From Talpa occidentalis (lineage: Eukaryota > Chordata > Mammalia > Eulipotyphla > Talpidae): 64,000 nucleotides of DNA. The stretch lies in contig NW_023601212.1 in assembly GCF_014898055.3 (NCBI RefSeq), positions 56,780,329 to 56,844,328 on the forward strand, in the 5' to 3' direction. Both the position numbers and the translations under genes were made by a program. Below the pieces are notes generated by a model. The model worked only from the letters and a program-made list of their open reading frames with translations, did not search any database and was not told where the DNA came from. Of this stretch, positions 45,673 to 57,820 are shown in pieces; positions within the stretch are counted from its first letter, which is position 1; each line of letters begins with the position of its first letter.

Positions 45673-46780
45673 TTAAAATTGAAATAACATCAAATCTGTA
45701 GATTGCCCTTGGTAGGATGGCCAATTTGATAATGTTAATTCTTCTAATCCATGAGCATTTCTTTCCATTCTTGTGTCTTCTTTTACTTCTTTTAATAATG
45801 TTTAAAATTTTTGCACACAATGCTAATGATAAGGGACTGATCACAAAGATCTACAAAGAGCTGATGAAACTCAACAAAAACAAACAACCCAGTCAAAAAA
45901 TGGGCAGAACAGCTAAAAAGAAGGAAATGCAAATGGCCAACAGACATATGAAAAAATGTACAACATCACTCATAATCAGGGAAATGCAAATCAAAACCAC
46001 AATGAGAAACCATCTTACACCAGTGAGAATGGCACATAACAACAACAACAAAAAAAACTAGCAACAAAAAATGTTGGCAAGGATGTGGAGAAAAAGGAAC
46101 TCTCCTACACTGCTGGTGGGAATGTCAACTGATCCAACCACTATGGAAAGCTGTGTGGAGGTTCCTCCAACTGTTAAAAATGGATCTTCCATATGATCCA
46201 GCAATTCCACTCCTAAGAATCTACCCAAAAGACACAAACCATTAAATCAAAAGGACACCTGCACCCCTATGTTTATTGCAACATTATTTACAATAGGTAA
46301 GCTATGGAAACAACCCAAATGCCCAAAAATAGATGACTGGGTCAAGAAGATGTGGTATATATACACAATGGACTATTATTCAGCAATCAAAAAAGATAAA
46401 ATCATGCCATTCATAGCAACATGGATAGAAGTAGAAGGGATCATGCTCAGTGAGATAAGACAGAAAGACAAAGAAAAATACCAGATGGTTTCACTTGTAG
46501 GAGGAATGTGGAGAATCCAAGTAAGGAATTGGGGGGGAAATAATTATAATTAAGTGAAAATCAAAATCATCGCGCAACTATAAACTAGAGACATTCTCGG
46601 GGGAGAAGGGAGTAGGATCAAAACGGGTCAGAAGAGCACAAGAAACTATGGTGATGGTACATGGGAAAATTTAGTGGTGGGAATTTTGTGGGACTATAAC
46701 CAAGATGAGAAAGCATACATTGTACAAAAAATGAAGAATGATGTAAATATATTATATATATATAAATTTAAATTGAAATG
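45673..46780 (+). mobile_element. LINE-1, 5'-truncated and 5'-inverted (L1 #3)
   Basis: About 45673-45805 is ORF2 sequence on the minus strand ('TTGCCCTTGGTAGGATGGCC', 'AATCCATGAGCATTTC'). From about 45808 the orientation becomes plus and runs to the 3' end. Against the right-end L1, the inverted block matches about 62525-62670 and the direct block starts near 63285. So about 600 bp was lost at the inversion, as often in twin priming. TTAAAATTGAAAT (45673-45685) and TTTAAATTGAAAT (46767-46779) are a tentative target duplication. The poly-A tail is eroded. Confidence 0.88.
46269..46553 (+). pseudogene. LINE-1 ORF2p C-terminal fragment in L1 #3
   Basis: A 94-codon frame with the ORF2p tail motifs ([12 protein letters not shown] and M-D-Y-Y-S-A). 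It reads through the usual I-A-G-I stop because of a mutation and ends 17 codons later. It is an inactive remnant. Confidence 0.8.
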
Positions 46781-46840
46781 AAATGAGTAGGAAAAAGAGC
46801 ACATTGTATGTATTAAGGGCCAGACTTGTTGCATAATGTT

Positions 46841-46863
46841 TTTGATGTGTGTGTGTGTGTGTG
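46841..46863 (+). repeat. (GT)n microsatellite
   Basis: About eleven GT units just beyond L1 #3. Confidence 0.9.
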
Positions 46864-46924
46864 CACGCACATATGTGTGTTTATTTATACTGGGTTGCAG
46901 AGTAAAATGTAGCTTGTTTCCCCA

Positions 46925-47625
46925 AAATAGTAATGATTTTTATTGCATCTTAAAGATATTTCGCAAATAGATCTGAGAAATCATTCAGTATCTTGCTGTG
47001 TCTGAAGCTGTCCAGCTACAGACTTAAATTATTCATCAGCCTGCTGAACTGTTCCTTTTTCAGAACATAATTACCATCCAAAAATTTCATGATATCCTTG
47101 TTTTTAACTATTGTGGTTTGCTGAATCAAAGCAGCTGAATTTTATACCATTTCAATGTTGTTTCCTTCAAGAATTAACTTAATTTTCTGGGCTTAAGCTA
47201 CCAAACAAGAAATTCCTGGCCTCATCCGAAAGATGCAAATGTATTTTTTTGCCCAAGAAGCTTTGTCAACCAGAAACCCATTCTCCTGAACAACAGTGTT
47301 GATGGGGAAGTGAATGCACATAGATTTCATTTTGTAAGGGAGGCCAGGTGAAGCACCCTAAATTATGTTCCGTACGTGACAACAGAGTAGTATACTATAA
47401 TCAGGTCCTTTCTATTTGCACACCACTTGTCAACCTAGAGCCTTTTCTTTTCTTTCCAAGGACTCTGAGTTTGACATTGATGTGATTGAAGCTCCTCTGC
47501 AGGAACCTCTGGGGTCCTTTATAGTAACAGTGCATCCTTCAGGGGTATGTTGACATTTTCTGAAATGTGGACTGTCTGATTGCATAGACCAGTCTTCATC
47601 CTCATACTAGATGCTGCAAAAAGAG
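46925..47625 (-). pseudogene. RPL9: Processed pseudogene of ribosomal protein L9 (uL6)
   Basis: The coding remnant runs on the minus strand from ATG at 47599-47597 to a TAA at 47031-47029, about 571 bp against 579 in the intact human gene, with no introns. Recognisable RPL9 blocks appear in order in shifting frames: M-K-T near the start, S-E-N-V-N, D-P-R-G, H-F-P-I-N, M-R-P-G, K-N-K-D-I and the terminal Q-Q-A-D-E before the stop. A 1-nt deletion near codon 27 and several stops destroy it. A 3' UTR with GCAATAAAAATC follows near 46945. RPL9 is a 60S subunit protein; this copy is an L1-mediated retrocopy. The tail and target duplication have eroded, so it is old. Confidence 0.92.
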
Positions 47626-48420
47626 CACAAAGTAAAGTGTATCTAACTGTGGATTATAGTTAATGGAGTTTGAAAGTCATTCAGGGGAAATAATGGTAAG
47701 AGTAAGAGAAGAGGACTCAAGCTGATTTAGATGAAGGCCCCTGCTACCCAAAGACACTGGTTGGATCTGGATATTGTATGTAGCTAGGTACAGATTAGAT
47801 TGAAGGCTCATGTTTGTTATTCAAGCTGATCTCTGACTCAGAAGTGCTTGCCTATGGTTGAAGATACAGGGCTCGGTATTACTGTGATTGAGCTCCTAAT
47901 CACTGAACCTGAGTGGCTCCTTTCAGTCCCTGACCTTGGCAGCAAGTGGGTTCCTACAGCTCATGTTCAGAGGAAACTCCCTTGTACTTGAGACATAGTT
48001 TCTTCCAAGTGAAATCTCAGAAAAAGAAAGATTAGTGCCTTACTCACTTCAGTTCCGATTACTTGGATCTCTTGGCTTAAAAGAGTCTTGCTGGGTATGG
48101 CTTGTGCTATCTAGATGCTGAGTGAAGAAGAGACAGTAGGAAAGACAGGAAATGAGAATTTTGGTGGAAAATATGTAGGGCTGTTCCTTGGTGGGAGGTA
48201 AAAATAAAAAACTGCAAGACAAAATCATAGTAAGTTGAACTGCAAAAACTATATTGCTGAAGGATAAGCAGAACAGATAAAGGGTAAATGTATAAATTAG
48301 GTAACTCTTAAATGGTCAGAATATCTTAAATTTTGGGAGTTTCCCATATCACTTCACTTTAGGAGATTCCATGTAAATTATTGATGGATATGATCTCATG
48401 CAGGTGAATTGTGTGTATCC
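47626..48420. other. Unique sequence
   Basis: No gene or repeat is recognised. Confidence 0.3.
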
Positions 48421-48424
48421 TGGA

Positions 48425-48670
48425 GATTCTAATAATGTACTTGATTGCCTCTTTTGGGTAGGCTCAGTGCTAAGCACTTTTACATGAGTAGTGTATTGAT
48501 TCCTTAGAATGACCCTGTAGACAAGTATTTCTGGCTCTGAATCACAGAGGATGATGCTGAAGTTCGGAGAAGTTAAGTGACTTATCCAAAGTTCACGTTG
48601 GAAAGTGGCAGAGCCAGGATTTAGACCCAGGTATACTGAGTCAGGTCCAGTGTGCCTCCCATTCTGCCAC
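48425..48670 (-). repeat. Near-complete MIR element, minus strand
   Basis: Almost the full element is present: 'CAGTGCTAAGCACTTTTACA', 'AGTTAAGTGACTTATCCAAA', 'GGCAGAGCCAGGATTTAGAC' and 'CCATTCTGCCACATTG' in order. Confidence 0.9.
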
Positions 48671-50900
48671 ATTGGCTTTTATGAAATGAAGCCATGAGAG
48701 GAATGGAACCAAGCTCTATGAGAATTTAGAGGCCCAATATTTTTAAAGGTCTTCAGGACCCACTGTTGATATTTAGGTCAGTGAAAAGGTTTCATGATAT
48801 AGGACTCTTTCTGCAGACTATTTAAAGAAAATGTATCTTCTCTAAAAAAATTTTACTGGTTAAAAAAAAGATCACCATGAAATCTACCAAAGCATAAAAC
48901 AAAATGTGAAATATGACAGGAGGCATAAACTGTTCATCTAACACTGAATGATGCATTTTTAGAAACAGCTGTAAATTAAATAAAGGAACACACATTTGAA
49001 ACTGTTTAAGCCTTTAACAAATGTTTGGGACGGTGATGCTGTTATGGAAACTTCTGCTGGTAATAAAAGAGCCAGTAGAAATAAATTCTGGTTAATAAAT
49101 CTTGTCATTTTATCAATGAAGTAGAAAGTACTTTCAATAAGAGTTTCACAATGCAGGACACATTCCAGTGACCCTCTCTTTAACGTCTGGGATAGGTGGC
49201 TTGGCCTAAACCAAACATCAGTCTGCTGTTAGCACTTTTGTTCTCCTCCAATGTTAAGCAACCATGGAAAATCCAAACACCTCAACTGTCTCTACCCCAG
49301 CTTTAAAAGTAGCAACATAGTTCCTGAGCAGATTAATAGGACAATGCTAAGGTAGAAAGTGCAGACTGAGCAATACAGGTAGAAACCTTAATAATTGACT
49401 CTATGCTTGTTCTGAGTGGCTATAAAGGATTCTTTGGGGACAGTATTTTAAGGTAACACAATTACCTGAATCAGCTAGACTGGCTTTCTTAGCTGAGTTG
49501 GGGGGTTCTGGAAGATTTGAAGATGTAAATCAGGTGCATTATTCACTATGCAGAGGTTTAATTAAATGGGAAAAATCATGCCGTAACATTATGTAGGAAA
49601 ATGTCGTTTTTTTTTTTTTAAACCATCATTCCAACAACACCTGGATAATTACAGCAAAGAAGAATTTAGAATCTAATTACCTACAGGGTGTTTACATATG
49701 TTATCACAGGAGCTTGGAGAGCAAATCAAGATAGACCTAGGAACTTTTTATTTAACCTGCAGTCAATCTTGTCTTTCCACTCCTCAGATGCAACCACAAT
49801 ATCATTATAGAGGTAACTCAATTTACATAGATGGGTTCCTGAAAACCAGATGTGCTGTGTGAAAACCAAATTGTGGATCAAATTATGTTTTATATCCTAA
49901 GGGAACTTGTTATTTAAGCATCTGTGATACTTGCTATGACTTAAAGGATAGACGTTTATAGACCAACTGGTTATCTTTCCTATGATGGTACCTGTGTTGT
50001 AGTCACAGTCATGTTGGGGTATACAGTGGAAAAAAACAAGTGTCAGTGGCTTAATATGAATGAGATTGATGCCTGTTTTTATTAGAATCTGATGCAGATA
50101 GAATAACCCTCTTGCACTGTTGCCTTCTGGGGACCAGGACTCTGGGTCTGAGATTGTTTTTCTTGCAACTCTGATACTTAAGTGTCTGTAATGACAGAGG
50201 CAGAGACAAAAGGTGAGTCCCCAGGAAATTGAAAATGGTTTGGTGACCATACTCTGCCACCTTCGCATTTATACTGTATGATTGCTTCTGTGAGTTTGGA
50301 AGCATTGATGAGACTTTCTGGAATAGCCAGTTGATTTTCAGAGGTCTTGGTACCTTACACTCTAATAAATTTTTTGTATACAAATATAACTCTTCATTAA
50401 AATTATGATAAAGGCAATCTCCTAAAAGGAATATTCGCCATCAGATTCAGGAACCAGAGGAAAAAATCCATGGAAAGGATTGTAGACTCTTAAAAGAGTC
50501 TTGGCACACACACACACAAAAATGCTTTCTGTGCAGTAGTGTTGGTTCTGTGGCCCATACTTTCTAGTTTCCTTTGCCTTGACTTCATAGTGACCCTCGA
50601 TTGCTGTTCTCATTCTGGTCCTGTTACTCGTGATTGGCCTGCTTATTCCTGTTTGGTCTCTACAAACTATAGCTCTGATCCTTGCCTTCATTGTAACATC
50701 CTTCCTTGGCAGTGTGTCTTCCCAGTGGTCTTCCAGTGTCTGACCATTGCCTGTATTTTGCCTGATCATCACTCCCCAATAGCTTGTGCTATTTTATTCC
50801 CTAAATTGTACTCAAGAACATACTCATTAATTTCCCATTCTCTGCTGAATATTCTCTACTGAATATTTCTCCCTCTGCTGCATACAGTTCATCATTTTCC
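48671..50900. other. Unique sequence
   Basis: No gene is supported. Minus-strand frames of 110-123 codons at 49897-50383 overlap in different frames and show no domain. A short (AC)n run lies at 50505-50518 and a T13 run at 49607-49619. Confidence 0.3.
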
Positions 50901-51790
50901 CATCCTAAAGAAAGAAACCTTTCTTGAACTCCATTCTCATTCTTCTTAACTCTGTTATTTCCTCCTCAAAACGTCTAAAATTTCTTTGTTTTAATTTCTT
51001 TCTTCCCATTCTCATCTGAATCTACCCCAGTCAGACCTTCATCATCATTACTCTCCTGAACTGTACTTGTCAAACCACCCTAGATTTCCATGTTGCTGAA
51101 ACAATGGTTATTCTTAGTCTTTATCTTGCTTAAAACTCTACACTTGTCGCACAGCTGTTCAATCTGTTCATGAAACTCTCTTTTCTTGGCTTCCAATATA
51201 ACAAAATTACTTGATTTTCCTTCTATCTTTTTAGATGTCCCTTCGTAGATTTTTTTTTTCTTTCTTTCTGATTTCTCCGCACTTCTTCATCTTTTAGAGT
51301 GCACATCTTTTAGAGTGCCCCGGTCCTTAATCCTCAAACTCTTCTGTTTTCCCATTCTTTTTATAGTCACTCTATGCATGCTCTAGTCCAGACTCATGGC
51401 TTGCAATAGCGCCTCCGTGCTGATATAATCTAAGTCCACATATCCAAGACAGATTTCTTCATTGTTCGAAGCTATATACCTGCTTCTATTTGATATCTTT
51501 ACTTGGATGTCTAATAGGGATTGCTGTGTCTCAAAGCTAGTTTTGAGTTGTTCTCCCAAAGCAATTCCCAAACAATTCTTTTCTTCATTTCAGGTAATAC
51601 AACCTTGTACTTTAAATTGATAGGATAAAGGCAATCTTGATACTCAGTCTTAACTCTTCCCTTTCTTTGACAACCTTCACATGATCCACCAGAAAAATCT
51701 TAACATTCTTCCGAAATGTGACCACTTCTCCTCACCCCATCACCTCTTACCTCTGTTATCACAGTATCAAGAGACAGGTGACATGGATGA
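50900..51790 (+). repeat. LINE-2/CR1-like RT-region relic
   Basis: The order of diagnostic text is that of the L2 RT region: 'CTAGTCCAGACTCATGGCTT', 'GTGCTGATATAATCTAAGTC', 'CTTTACTTGGATGTCTAATA', 'GTGACCACTTCTCCTCACC'. It is too decayed to translate. Confidence 0.6.
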
Positions 51791-53868
51791 AGTTGCAGGA
51801 TGTTTGCTTATCCAATATTCAGGTATTAGTCTGGGAGAGATAGCTATAGGAAAAGATAAGAGAATCAAGATTCAAAATGATCTTAAACCTGAATGCTAAA
51901 TGTTGAGTCCATTACCAAGAAAGAAAAAAATAAATAAATATAGAAAACTTAATGTCTTGGATTTAGGTACAGAAATTTAACTGTGAGTCAAGATTGGGAG
52001 GCTTGAACTGATAGGCTGGTAATTGAACAGAGACAGAGGTTCAAGTCCAAGCTACAGGGGGCAAACTGATGGCTTCTCCACAGCCTTCCCTCCTGGCCAG
52101 CAGTTTTTAATTGTCCAGGCGCCTACAGTTTTACTGCCACAGCCTCAGCAACTTTACTGCCAAATGTCCCTTTGCCCCTATTTCCTATCAGCCCCCTATG
52201 CTGAGGGTGTCAGTGAATGGACTCTTGGGTTGGCTATGAGTACACTGTGAGCTTGGAGGTTGCACCTCACTGTTCCTCTTACAATTTCCCCTTTTCAATT
52301 TTTTGATCACCATTTCTATGGTCATGAAATGTACATGCTGGGTACAGTGTCAGAAGACAGTTGTCACTGAGATTGCAGTGTATTCAAGAAAATAACAGTC
52401 AGTCATGGGGTATTATCCATGTATAGCCAATGTGGCGAAGTCTTCCATTTCTAGAAAACAGTCAATCAGCCTAAGCCAAAAGAAAAAAAAATCTCAAAAA
52501 TGGTTGCGAGTCTACTATTAAAATCATGTTCTCTCCAGTTTCATCCTAATTTTTCAAATAGTACAGCAAAATGTGTTTGTAAATTAAATCTAATTCCAAT
52601 CTATTTGATCTGTTTTTGCATAAACTCAGAGGACAGAATAATCAAGTAGAATCTCTGTTTGCATTGTTAGAGCTTTCTGTAAGGGATCTTAGATTGAGCT
52701 CTAAGATTTGACCTGCCCAGGCAGACCTCTGGTGCCATGCGGTAGGGGTCTCAACAGACTCCCTTGCAACATTTGTATCTTTGGGTACATTCCTTTTCTC
52801 TTTGAGGTTTCCAGATCTTCAAAGGAGCTAAATTTCTTGCTCTCTTGAGAGGTCTCTGGAACTTTACAGGCAAAGAGGCAGATGGTTGGTTCTCTCCATC
52901 TCAACTTCCAGAAGGTCTCAAGTGTGATACTCCAATCAAAGCTCGAGTAATGCAAACATATTTCCAATTCTCTATTTAAGGAGAAACAACATTTCTTATT
53001 GACATCATGCACAGATAGGCACATTGCAACAAAGTTATAAGAATATTATAACCATTTTTCCACATGATGGTATCAAAAAGGTAGAAAATGAAAACACAAT
53101 TTAATTCTGTTCACAAATGCAATTTAATGTTGCTGAAGATCATGGTCAACTAAAAGCATTCTCCTTGAATAAAAATGAACAAAAAAACTCACCCCAGTAA
53201 TGTTTAAAACTAAACATATCAAGTTCATTCAGTCCTATGTAGAAAACTCTCAATCTTGAGTTCCACCAGTTAGCATGGATAAAATATTATTGAGTTCTTA
53301 TGTTATTTTCCAAACAATATATGGAAATGTTAAAAACTCTAAAATAACCAAAATTAAAGATCTGATATTTATTTTGACAGGAGATTTGTTCCAGCATTAT
53401 AATTGCAAGTTCCAAAACAACAACTTAGAATTGAACAAGCATATATATGAGAACATATTAGACACTGAGAACTGTTACATAACAATTTTTAGAACACTAA
53501 TATTAATATTCATGGATATGCTAAGAAAACATTTCTCTCAAAATAAAACATTTCTCTCAACTGAGTTTCACTTATCAGGTAAATACCAATAGGTTTGAAT
53601 TCCTGTATGTCTTTTCTCATAAAGGAAGGGAGAAATTTTATGTAGTGTCTAAGAAGGATACTGAAATTGCATAAAATTTCCTCTGATCAATCCAGTAAAA
53701 AATACAATTTTTCTAGTTTTGGTTTCTGGAAATTTTATTACGAGTATTAGGAAAAGAAAAAAATCTAAATTAAAAATGACTGCACATCTCCAGCTAGACT
53801 CCTTCCGCACAAAGCTGACAGCCAAATTTTACCTTTATTTTGATTACTTATTTGGAATTTTTAATCTT
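51791..53868. other. Unclassified sequence, possibly ERV 3' part
   Basis: If the ERV on the minus strand at 55850-57820 was once complete, its env and 3' LTR would lie here, beyond L1 #4. I cannot identify env or LTR landmarks. A 107-codon minus-strand frame at 52701-53024 is unrecognised. Confidence 0.25.
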
Positions 53869-54984
53869 TAAAAAATGCTTAACTATCTGCCCATTTCTTG
53901 CTGGATTGTTTATTTTGTTTTTATTGAACCATGTGAGTTCTTTATATCATTGTGATCAGTCCCTCATCAGTTGGATGGAGTGCAAAGATTTTTTCCCAGT
54001 CAGTGGGGTGTCTCTCTGTTTTGGTTAATGTCTCTTTTGCTGTGCAGAAGCTTTTCAGTTTGATGTAATCCCAGGTGTTTTAACTTTGCCTTCACTGTCA
54101 CAGCTTGGGTGATGAGTCTTTAAAGATGTTTCTGAGATGTATGTCTTATAGTTTTACCTATATTTTCTTCTATATATTTTATGGTTTCAGGTCTAATGTC
54201 AGTTCTTTTATCCATTTTGAGTTGATTTTTTGCACGGGAGTCAGGTACTGTCTAGTTTCATTTTTTGCATGTGGAGGTCCAGTTTTCCAGCACCATTTAT
54301 TGAACAAACTGTCTTTCTATTGCATATTCTTTGCTCCTTTGTCAAAGATGAGTTGTTCATATAAGTGTGGCTTTATTTCTGGGTTCTCTATTCAGTTCCA
54401 TTGGTCTGTGTGTCTGTTTTGTTCCAATACCAAACTGTTTTAATTATTATGGCTTTGTAGTATAGCTTGAAGTTTGGAAGTGTGATACCTCTTTTCTCCT
54501 TTGTTTTCATCAGTAGGGCTTTGGCTATTCGTGGGTTTTTTTTTTTTTTGTGGTTCCATATGAATTTCATCAGTATTTGTTCTATTTCTTTGAAGAATGT
54601 CATTGGGATTTTATTGGAATAGCATTGAATCTGTATATTGCTTTTGGGAGGATGGCCATTTTAATAATGTTGATTCTTCCAATCTATGAGCAGGGGATGT
54701 CTTTCCATTTCTTTGTGCCTTCTTAAATTTCTTTTAACAGTGTTTAATAATTTTCTTTGTATAGGTCTTACACCTCTTTTGTTAGGTTTATTCCCAAGTA
54801 TTTGATTTTTTTGGCTTCAATTATGAAAGGGATGTTTTTTTTTAAATTTCTTCTTCCTCCAATTGATTGTTTGTGTATAGGAAGGCTACTGATTTTTGTG
54901 TGTTGATTTTGTATCCTGCTACTTTACTGAACTGGTTGATTATTTTGAGCAGAAGAACTCAAAAGACATTTCTCCAAAGAGGAA

Positions 54985-55412
54985 ATGCAAATGGCCAACA
55001 GGCATATGAAAAAAATGTTCAACATCCCTGATTATCAGGGAAATGCAAATCAAAACCACACTGAGATACACCTTACACAAGTAAGAATGGCACATATCAA
55101 AAAAAAAAAACAAGCAACAACAAATGTTGGCGAGGATGCAGTGAAAAAGGAACACTCCTACATTGCTGGTGGGAGTGCAAACTGGTCCAACCATTGTGGA
55201 AAGCTGTCTGGAGATTCCTCAGTCTACTAAAAATGGAGCTTCCATATGATCCGGCAATTCCACTTCTACGGATCTACCCAAAGGACACAAAAACAGTGAT
55301 TCAAAAGAACATCTGTACATCTATGTTTATTGCAGCACGATTTACAATAGGTAAAACCTGGAAACAACCCAAATGCCCAAAAATAGATGAGTGGATCAAG
55401 AAGATGTGGTAG
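54985..55412 (+). pseudogene. LINE-1 ORF2p C-terminal fragments in L1 #4
   Basis: Two overlapping open stretches in different frames (54985-55230 and 55194-55412) encode the end of ORF2p. They include N-V-G-E-D in place of the cysteine-rich start and [10 protein letters not shown] frameshift near 55200 separates them. The cysteine motif is lost, so it is inactive. Confidence 0.8.
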
Positions 55413-55654
55413 ATATACACAACGGAATATTATTCAGCAATCAAAAAAGATAAACTCATGCCATTCGCAGCAACATGGATGGAGCTAGAAGGAATTATGC
55501 TCAGTGAAATAAGTTAGAAGGAAAAAAATATCTATGGTTTCACTTATAACAGGAATATAGAGGAACCAATAAAGCATCAGTGTAGAAAAACATAGTAACA
55601 GTACAAAACACAACAAAGCAAAAACATACAAGTATAAACCAGAGACATACTGCA

Positions 55655-55700
55655 GGGGAGGAGGAGGGAGAGGAGGGAGAGGGAGGGAGGGAGGAGCACA
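55655..55700 (+). repeat. Purine (GGGAG)n tract in L1 #4 3' UTR
   Basis: A GA-rich stretch with repeated GGGAGG units replaces the G-quadruplex block of the younger copies. Confidence 0.85.
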
Positions 55701-55849
55701 GGGAGGGCTGTGGTGATGGTGTATGGGTGCCCTGGGGAAGGACATTCTATGGGGACTCAATCAGAGGGGGTGGGGGGAAGCAAATATTGTCTAAAAATGT
55801 AAAAAATGATAAATGTTAAAATAACAAAATAAAAAATGATTAATTTCTC

Positions 55850-57820
55850 AACTTCTATTTTACCTGTCATTTAAAGACTCAGTTTATCTTAGGCTGCTTC
55901 TATGCAGCGTGTACCAGTGACACAAGTAGAAGAGAAGAAAAAAAAATTATTCACTCAATACTATAACTCGGAATGGTCTTCCAAAGACAATTTTAAAGGG
56001 GTTTAAATATAGGAGCCAATTTCCTACTATTGGCTACGCTCCTAGGAGCCAGTCTTTATCTGAAGGAGTACAACAGACAATACCTGATCCCAATGCAGAT
56101 GTATTTCTTCACTTTGTTTACTGAGTTTCTTCTGTAGGGTGTGAATTATTTACTCAGTTTGTCCTATAGATTACAGGCTCAGGCAGCATGTGTCTTCCAA
56201 GTAATCTGTAAGTCATTACTAACTTTCTGAGTGACTTCTCAAATAAACAGATCTGTTTTCACTTTGAATATAGTTGGATAATCCCAAGTGAGAATTTTTT
56301 TCTTTCAGCAGTTGTTTGGCAACCTCCAAAACATTTTCTGTCCTTGTGGGGAATGCTTTCACTCACCTCAAGAGGGTCTCTACAAAGGTCAAAAGATAAT
56401 TGTAATTGCCAGTGTTCTGGGCATTTGGGTAAAATCCACTTGCCAGTCTTCAAAAAGGTACATGTTCTAGTATTGAACTCCAGTTAAGTTTAGGGTATGG
56501 GTTTATTTTTGGTGCATAAATAGCAATATTGGGTGATCTGTTTAGCCACTCTGCAAATTTCAAGGCCATTTAAATATTTAAATATAGGTACGTAGACTCT
56601 AACAAGGCAGCTTTCCCATAGTGGTGTATCTCCTGTAGATATTTCAACACTGGGTAGACTAGGACCCATGGGAGGAATATCATGCTTTATGAATTCCTTC
56701 TCCAAGTAGAGCTGGGATCGAAGTTAGTAAATCCCCATTTACAGGCCATTTCAGCAAGGCTAAGATCTCTAGTGGGTGCTTGCCTGTTGTCTTTGTTGCT
56801 GGCAATGAGGAGGCCCATTTCCTTCCATATAGTACTATGTTCATGTAAAACCATGAAACAATACTTGAAGTCAGTGTCCACATTTTCCCTCTTTGAAACT
56901 ATTCCAGGGCTTGGATCGAGGTTATCAATTCACCTTTATATGCTATGTCCTTTCTGGAATGGGTATCCTGAAGTATCACCACAGCATACCCTGAATGTTG
57001 ACAGCACTGCTCCATAAAATTGTTCCCCTCTATAGATAGCTCCCACTCTGGATCTGGCAGGGGCTGTTCAGACAAATCTGATGAGCTAGCATACACTATT
57101 TCAGTAGTTTCTAGATGTTATGGGTTAAGAGTCCATCCTCAAGGATCTCTATTTATTGGTAGCAAGGGAATGGATTTAATGAGCTAGTACCTTGCAGCTG
57201 CATATTAGGGCTATCTAATAGAGCTGCTTGGTATTTCTCCCATGTGCCCAGCAGTCAACCAAAGTCCACAGTTCTATTCTAGTAATGTCAAAACCTGGTG
57301 TGTCAGGTCAACAATGTGTCAGCAATGCCAAAGCCATACACATTGATGGGATGACCTGAGGTAAATTTCTTTGATTAATGTAGGACAAAGTGGCAGCTGC
57401 AGCCTGCAAACATAGAAGCCGCCCCTTGGTAGTGTAGCCCAGTTGTGTGAACTGGACTGCATTTCTGATCCCAATAATTGGATTAATACTCCTAGGCCAA
57501 CTCTGTTTTTTATACACAGAGTTGCAAAGACTTCCTGGATTCTGGCAGCTCTAAGGATGGTATGAGATCAACATTTCCTTTATTTTATCAAACACTTGTT
57601 GACATTCAGGAGCCCAGAACAAAGGTTTGGAATATGGGTTTTTGAGGGCTTCATATAGTGGTTTTGCTATTAGTCCAAATTTGGGGATCCAAATCCTGCA
57701 AAACCCACACATTCCCCTAAATCCGCTTTATCTCCTTCAGTTGTTGGGGACTTTTAGAGCTGAAATCATCAGTTTTCTCTTAGTCATGGGGCTTTTTTCA
57801 CCTTTATTAATCTGAAATTT
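55850..57820 (-). pseudogene. Decayed endogenous retrovirus pol (RT end, RNase H, integrase)
   Basis: Read on the minus strand from 57820 down, the landmarks of a class I (gammaretrovirus-like) pol appear in the right order but in shifting frames. The RT connection region carries F-C-R-I-W-I-P near 57672-57704. RNase H follows (L-P-D-P-E-W near 57050 and G-Y-A-V-V near 56980). Then come the integrase zinc-binding C-x2-C (about 56505-56530) and the integrase core start W-Q-V-D-F-T (56420-56445). Stops and frameshifts occur every few dozen codons, and the RNase H catalytic Asp after the P-E-W motif is not preserved. It cannot encode an enzyme. The 5' side is cut by the L1 at 57821 and the 3' side by L1 #4. 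No LTR is identified for it in the window. Confidence 0.85.

Larger units (their letters stand above)
53870..55843 (+). mobile_element. LINE-1, 5'-truncated and 5'-inverted (L1 #4)
   Basis: About 53883-54948 is ORF2 on the minus strand and about 54950-55830 is ORF2 C-terminus plus 3' UTR on the plus strand. The junction is at about 54948 (GATTATTTTGAG/CAGAAGAACTC). In right-end L1 coordinates the inverted part covers about 62320-63390 and the direct part begins about 63388, so almost nothing is lost at the inversion. AAAAAATGCTTAA (53870-53882) and AAAAAATGATTAA (55831-55843) are a plausible target duplication. It is inserted beside or into the minus-strand ERV pol. Confidence 0.88.

Noticed and set aside
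46925..47625. Functional RPL9 gene
   Set aside because: There are no introns, a frameshift within the first 30 codons, and further stops.
49897..50383. Two overlapping minus-strand frames of 110-123 codons
   Set aside because: They overlap each other in different frames with no motif, so chance is the simplest reading.
52701..53024. 107-codon minus-strand frame as ERV env or gag
   Set aside because: Its position fits an ERV 3' region, but I see no cleavage site, cysteine pattern or other landmark.
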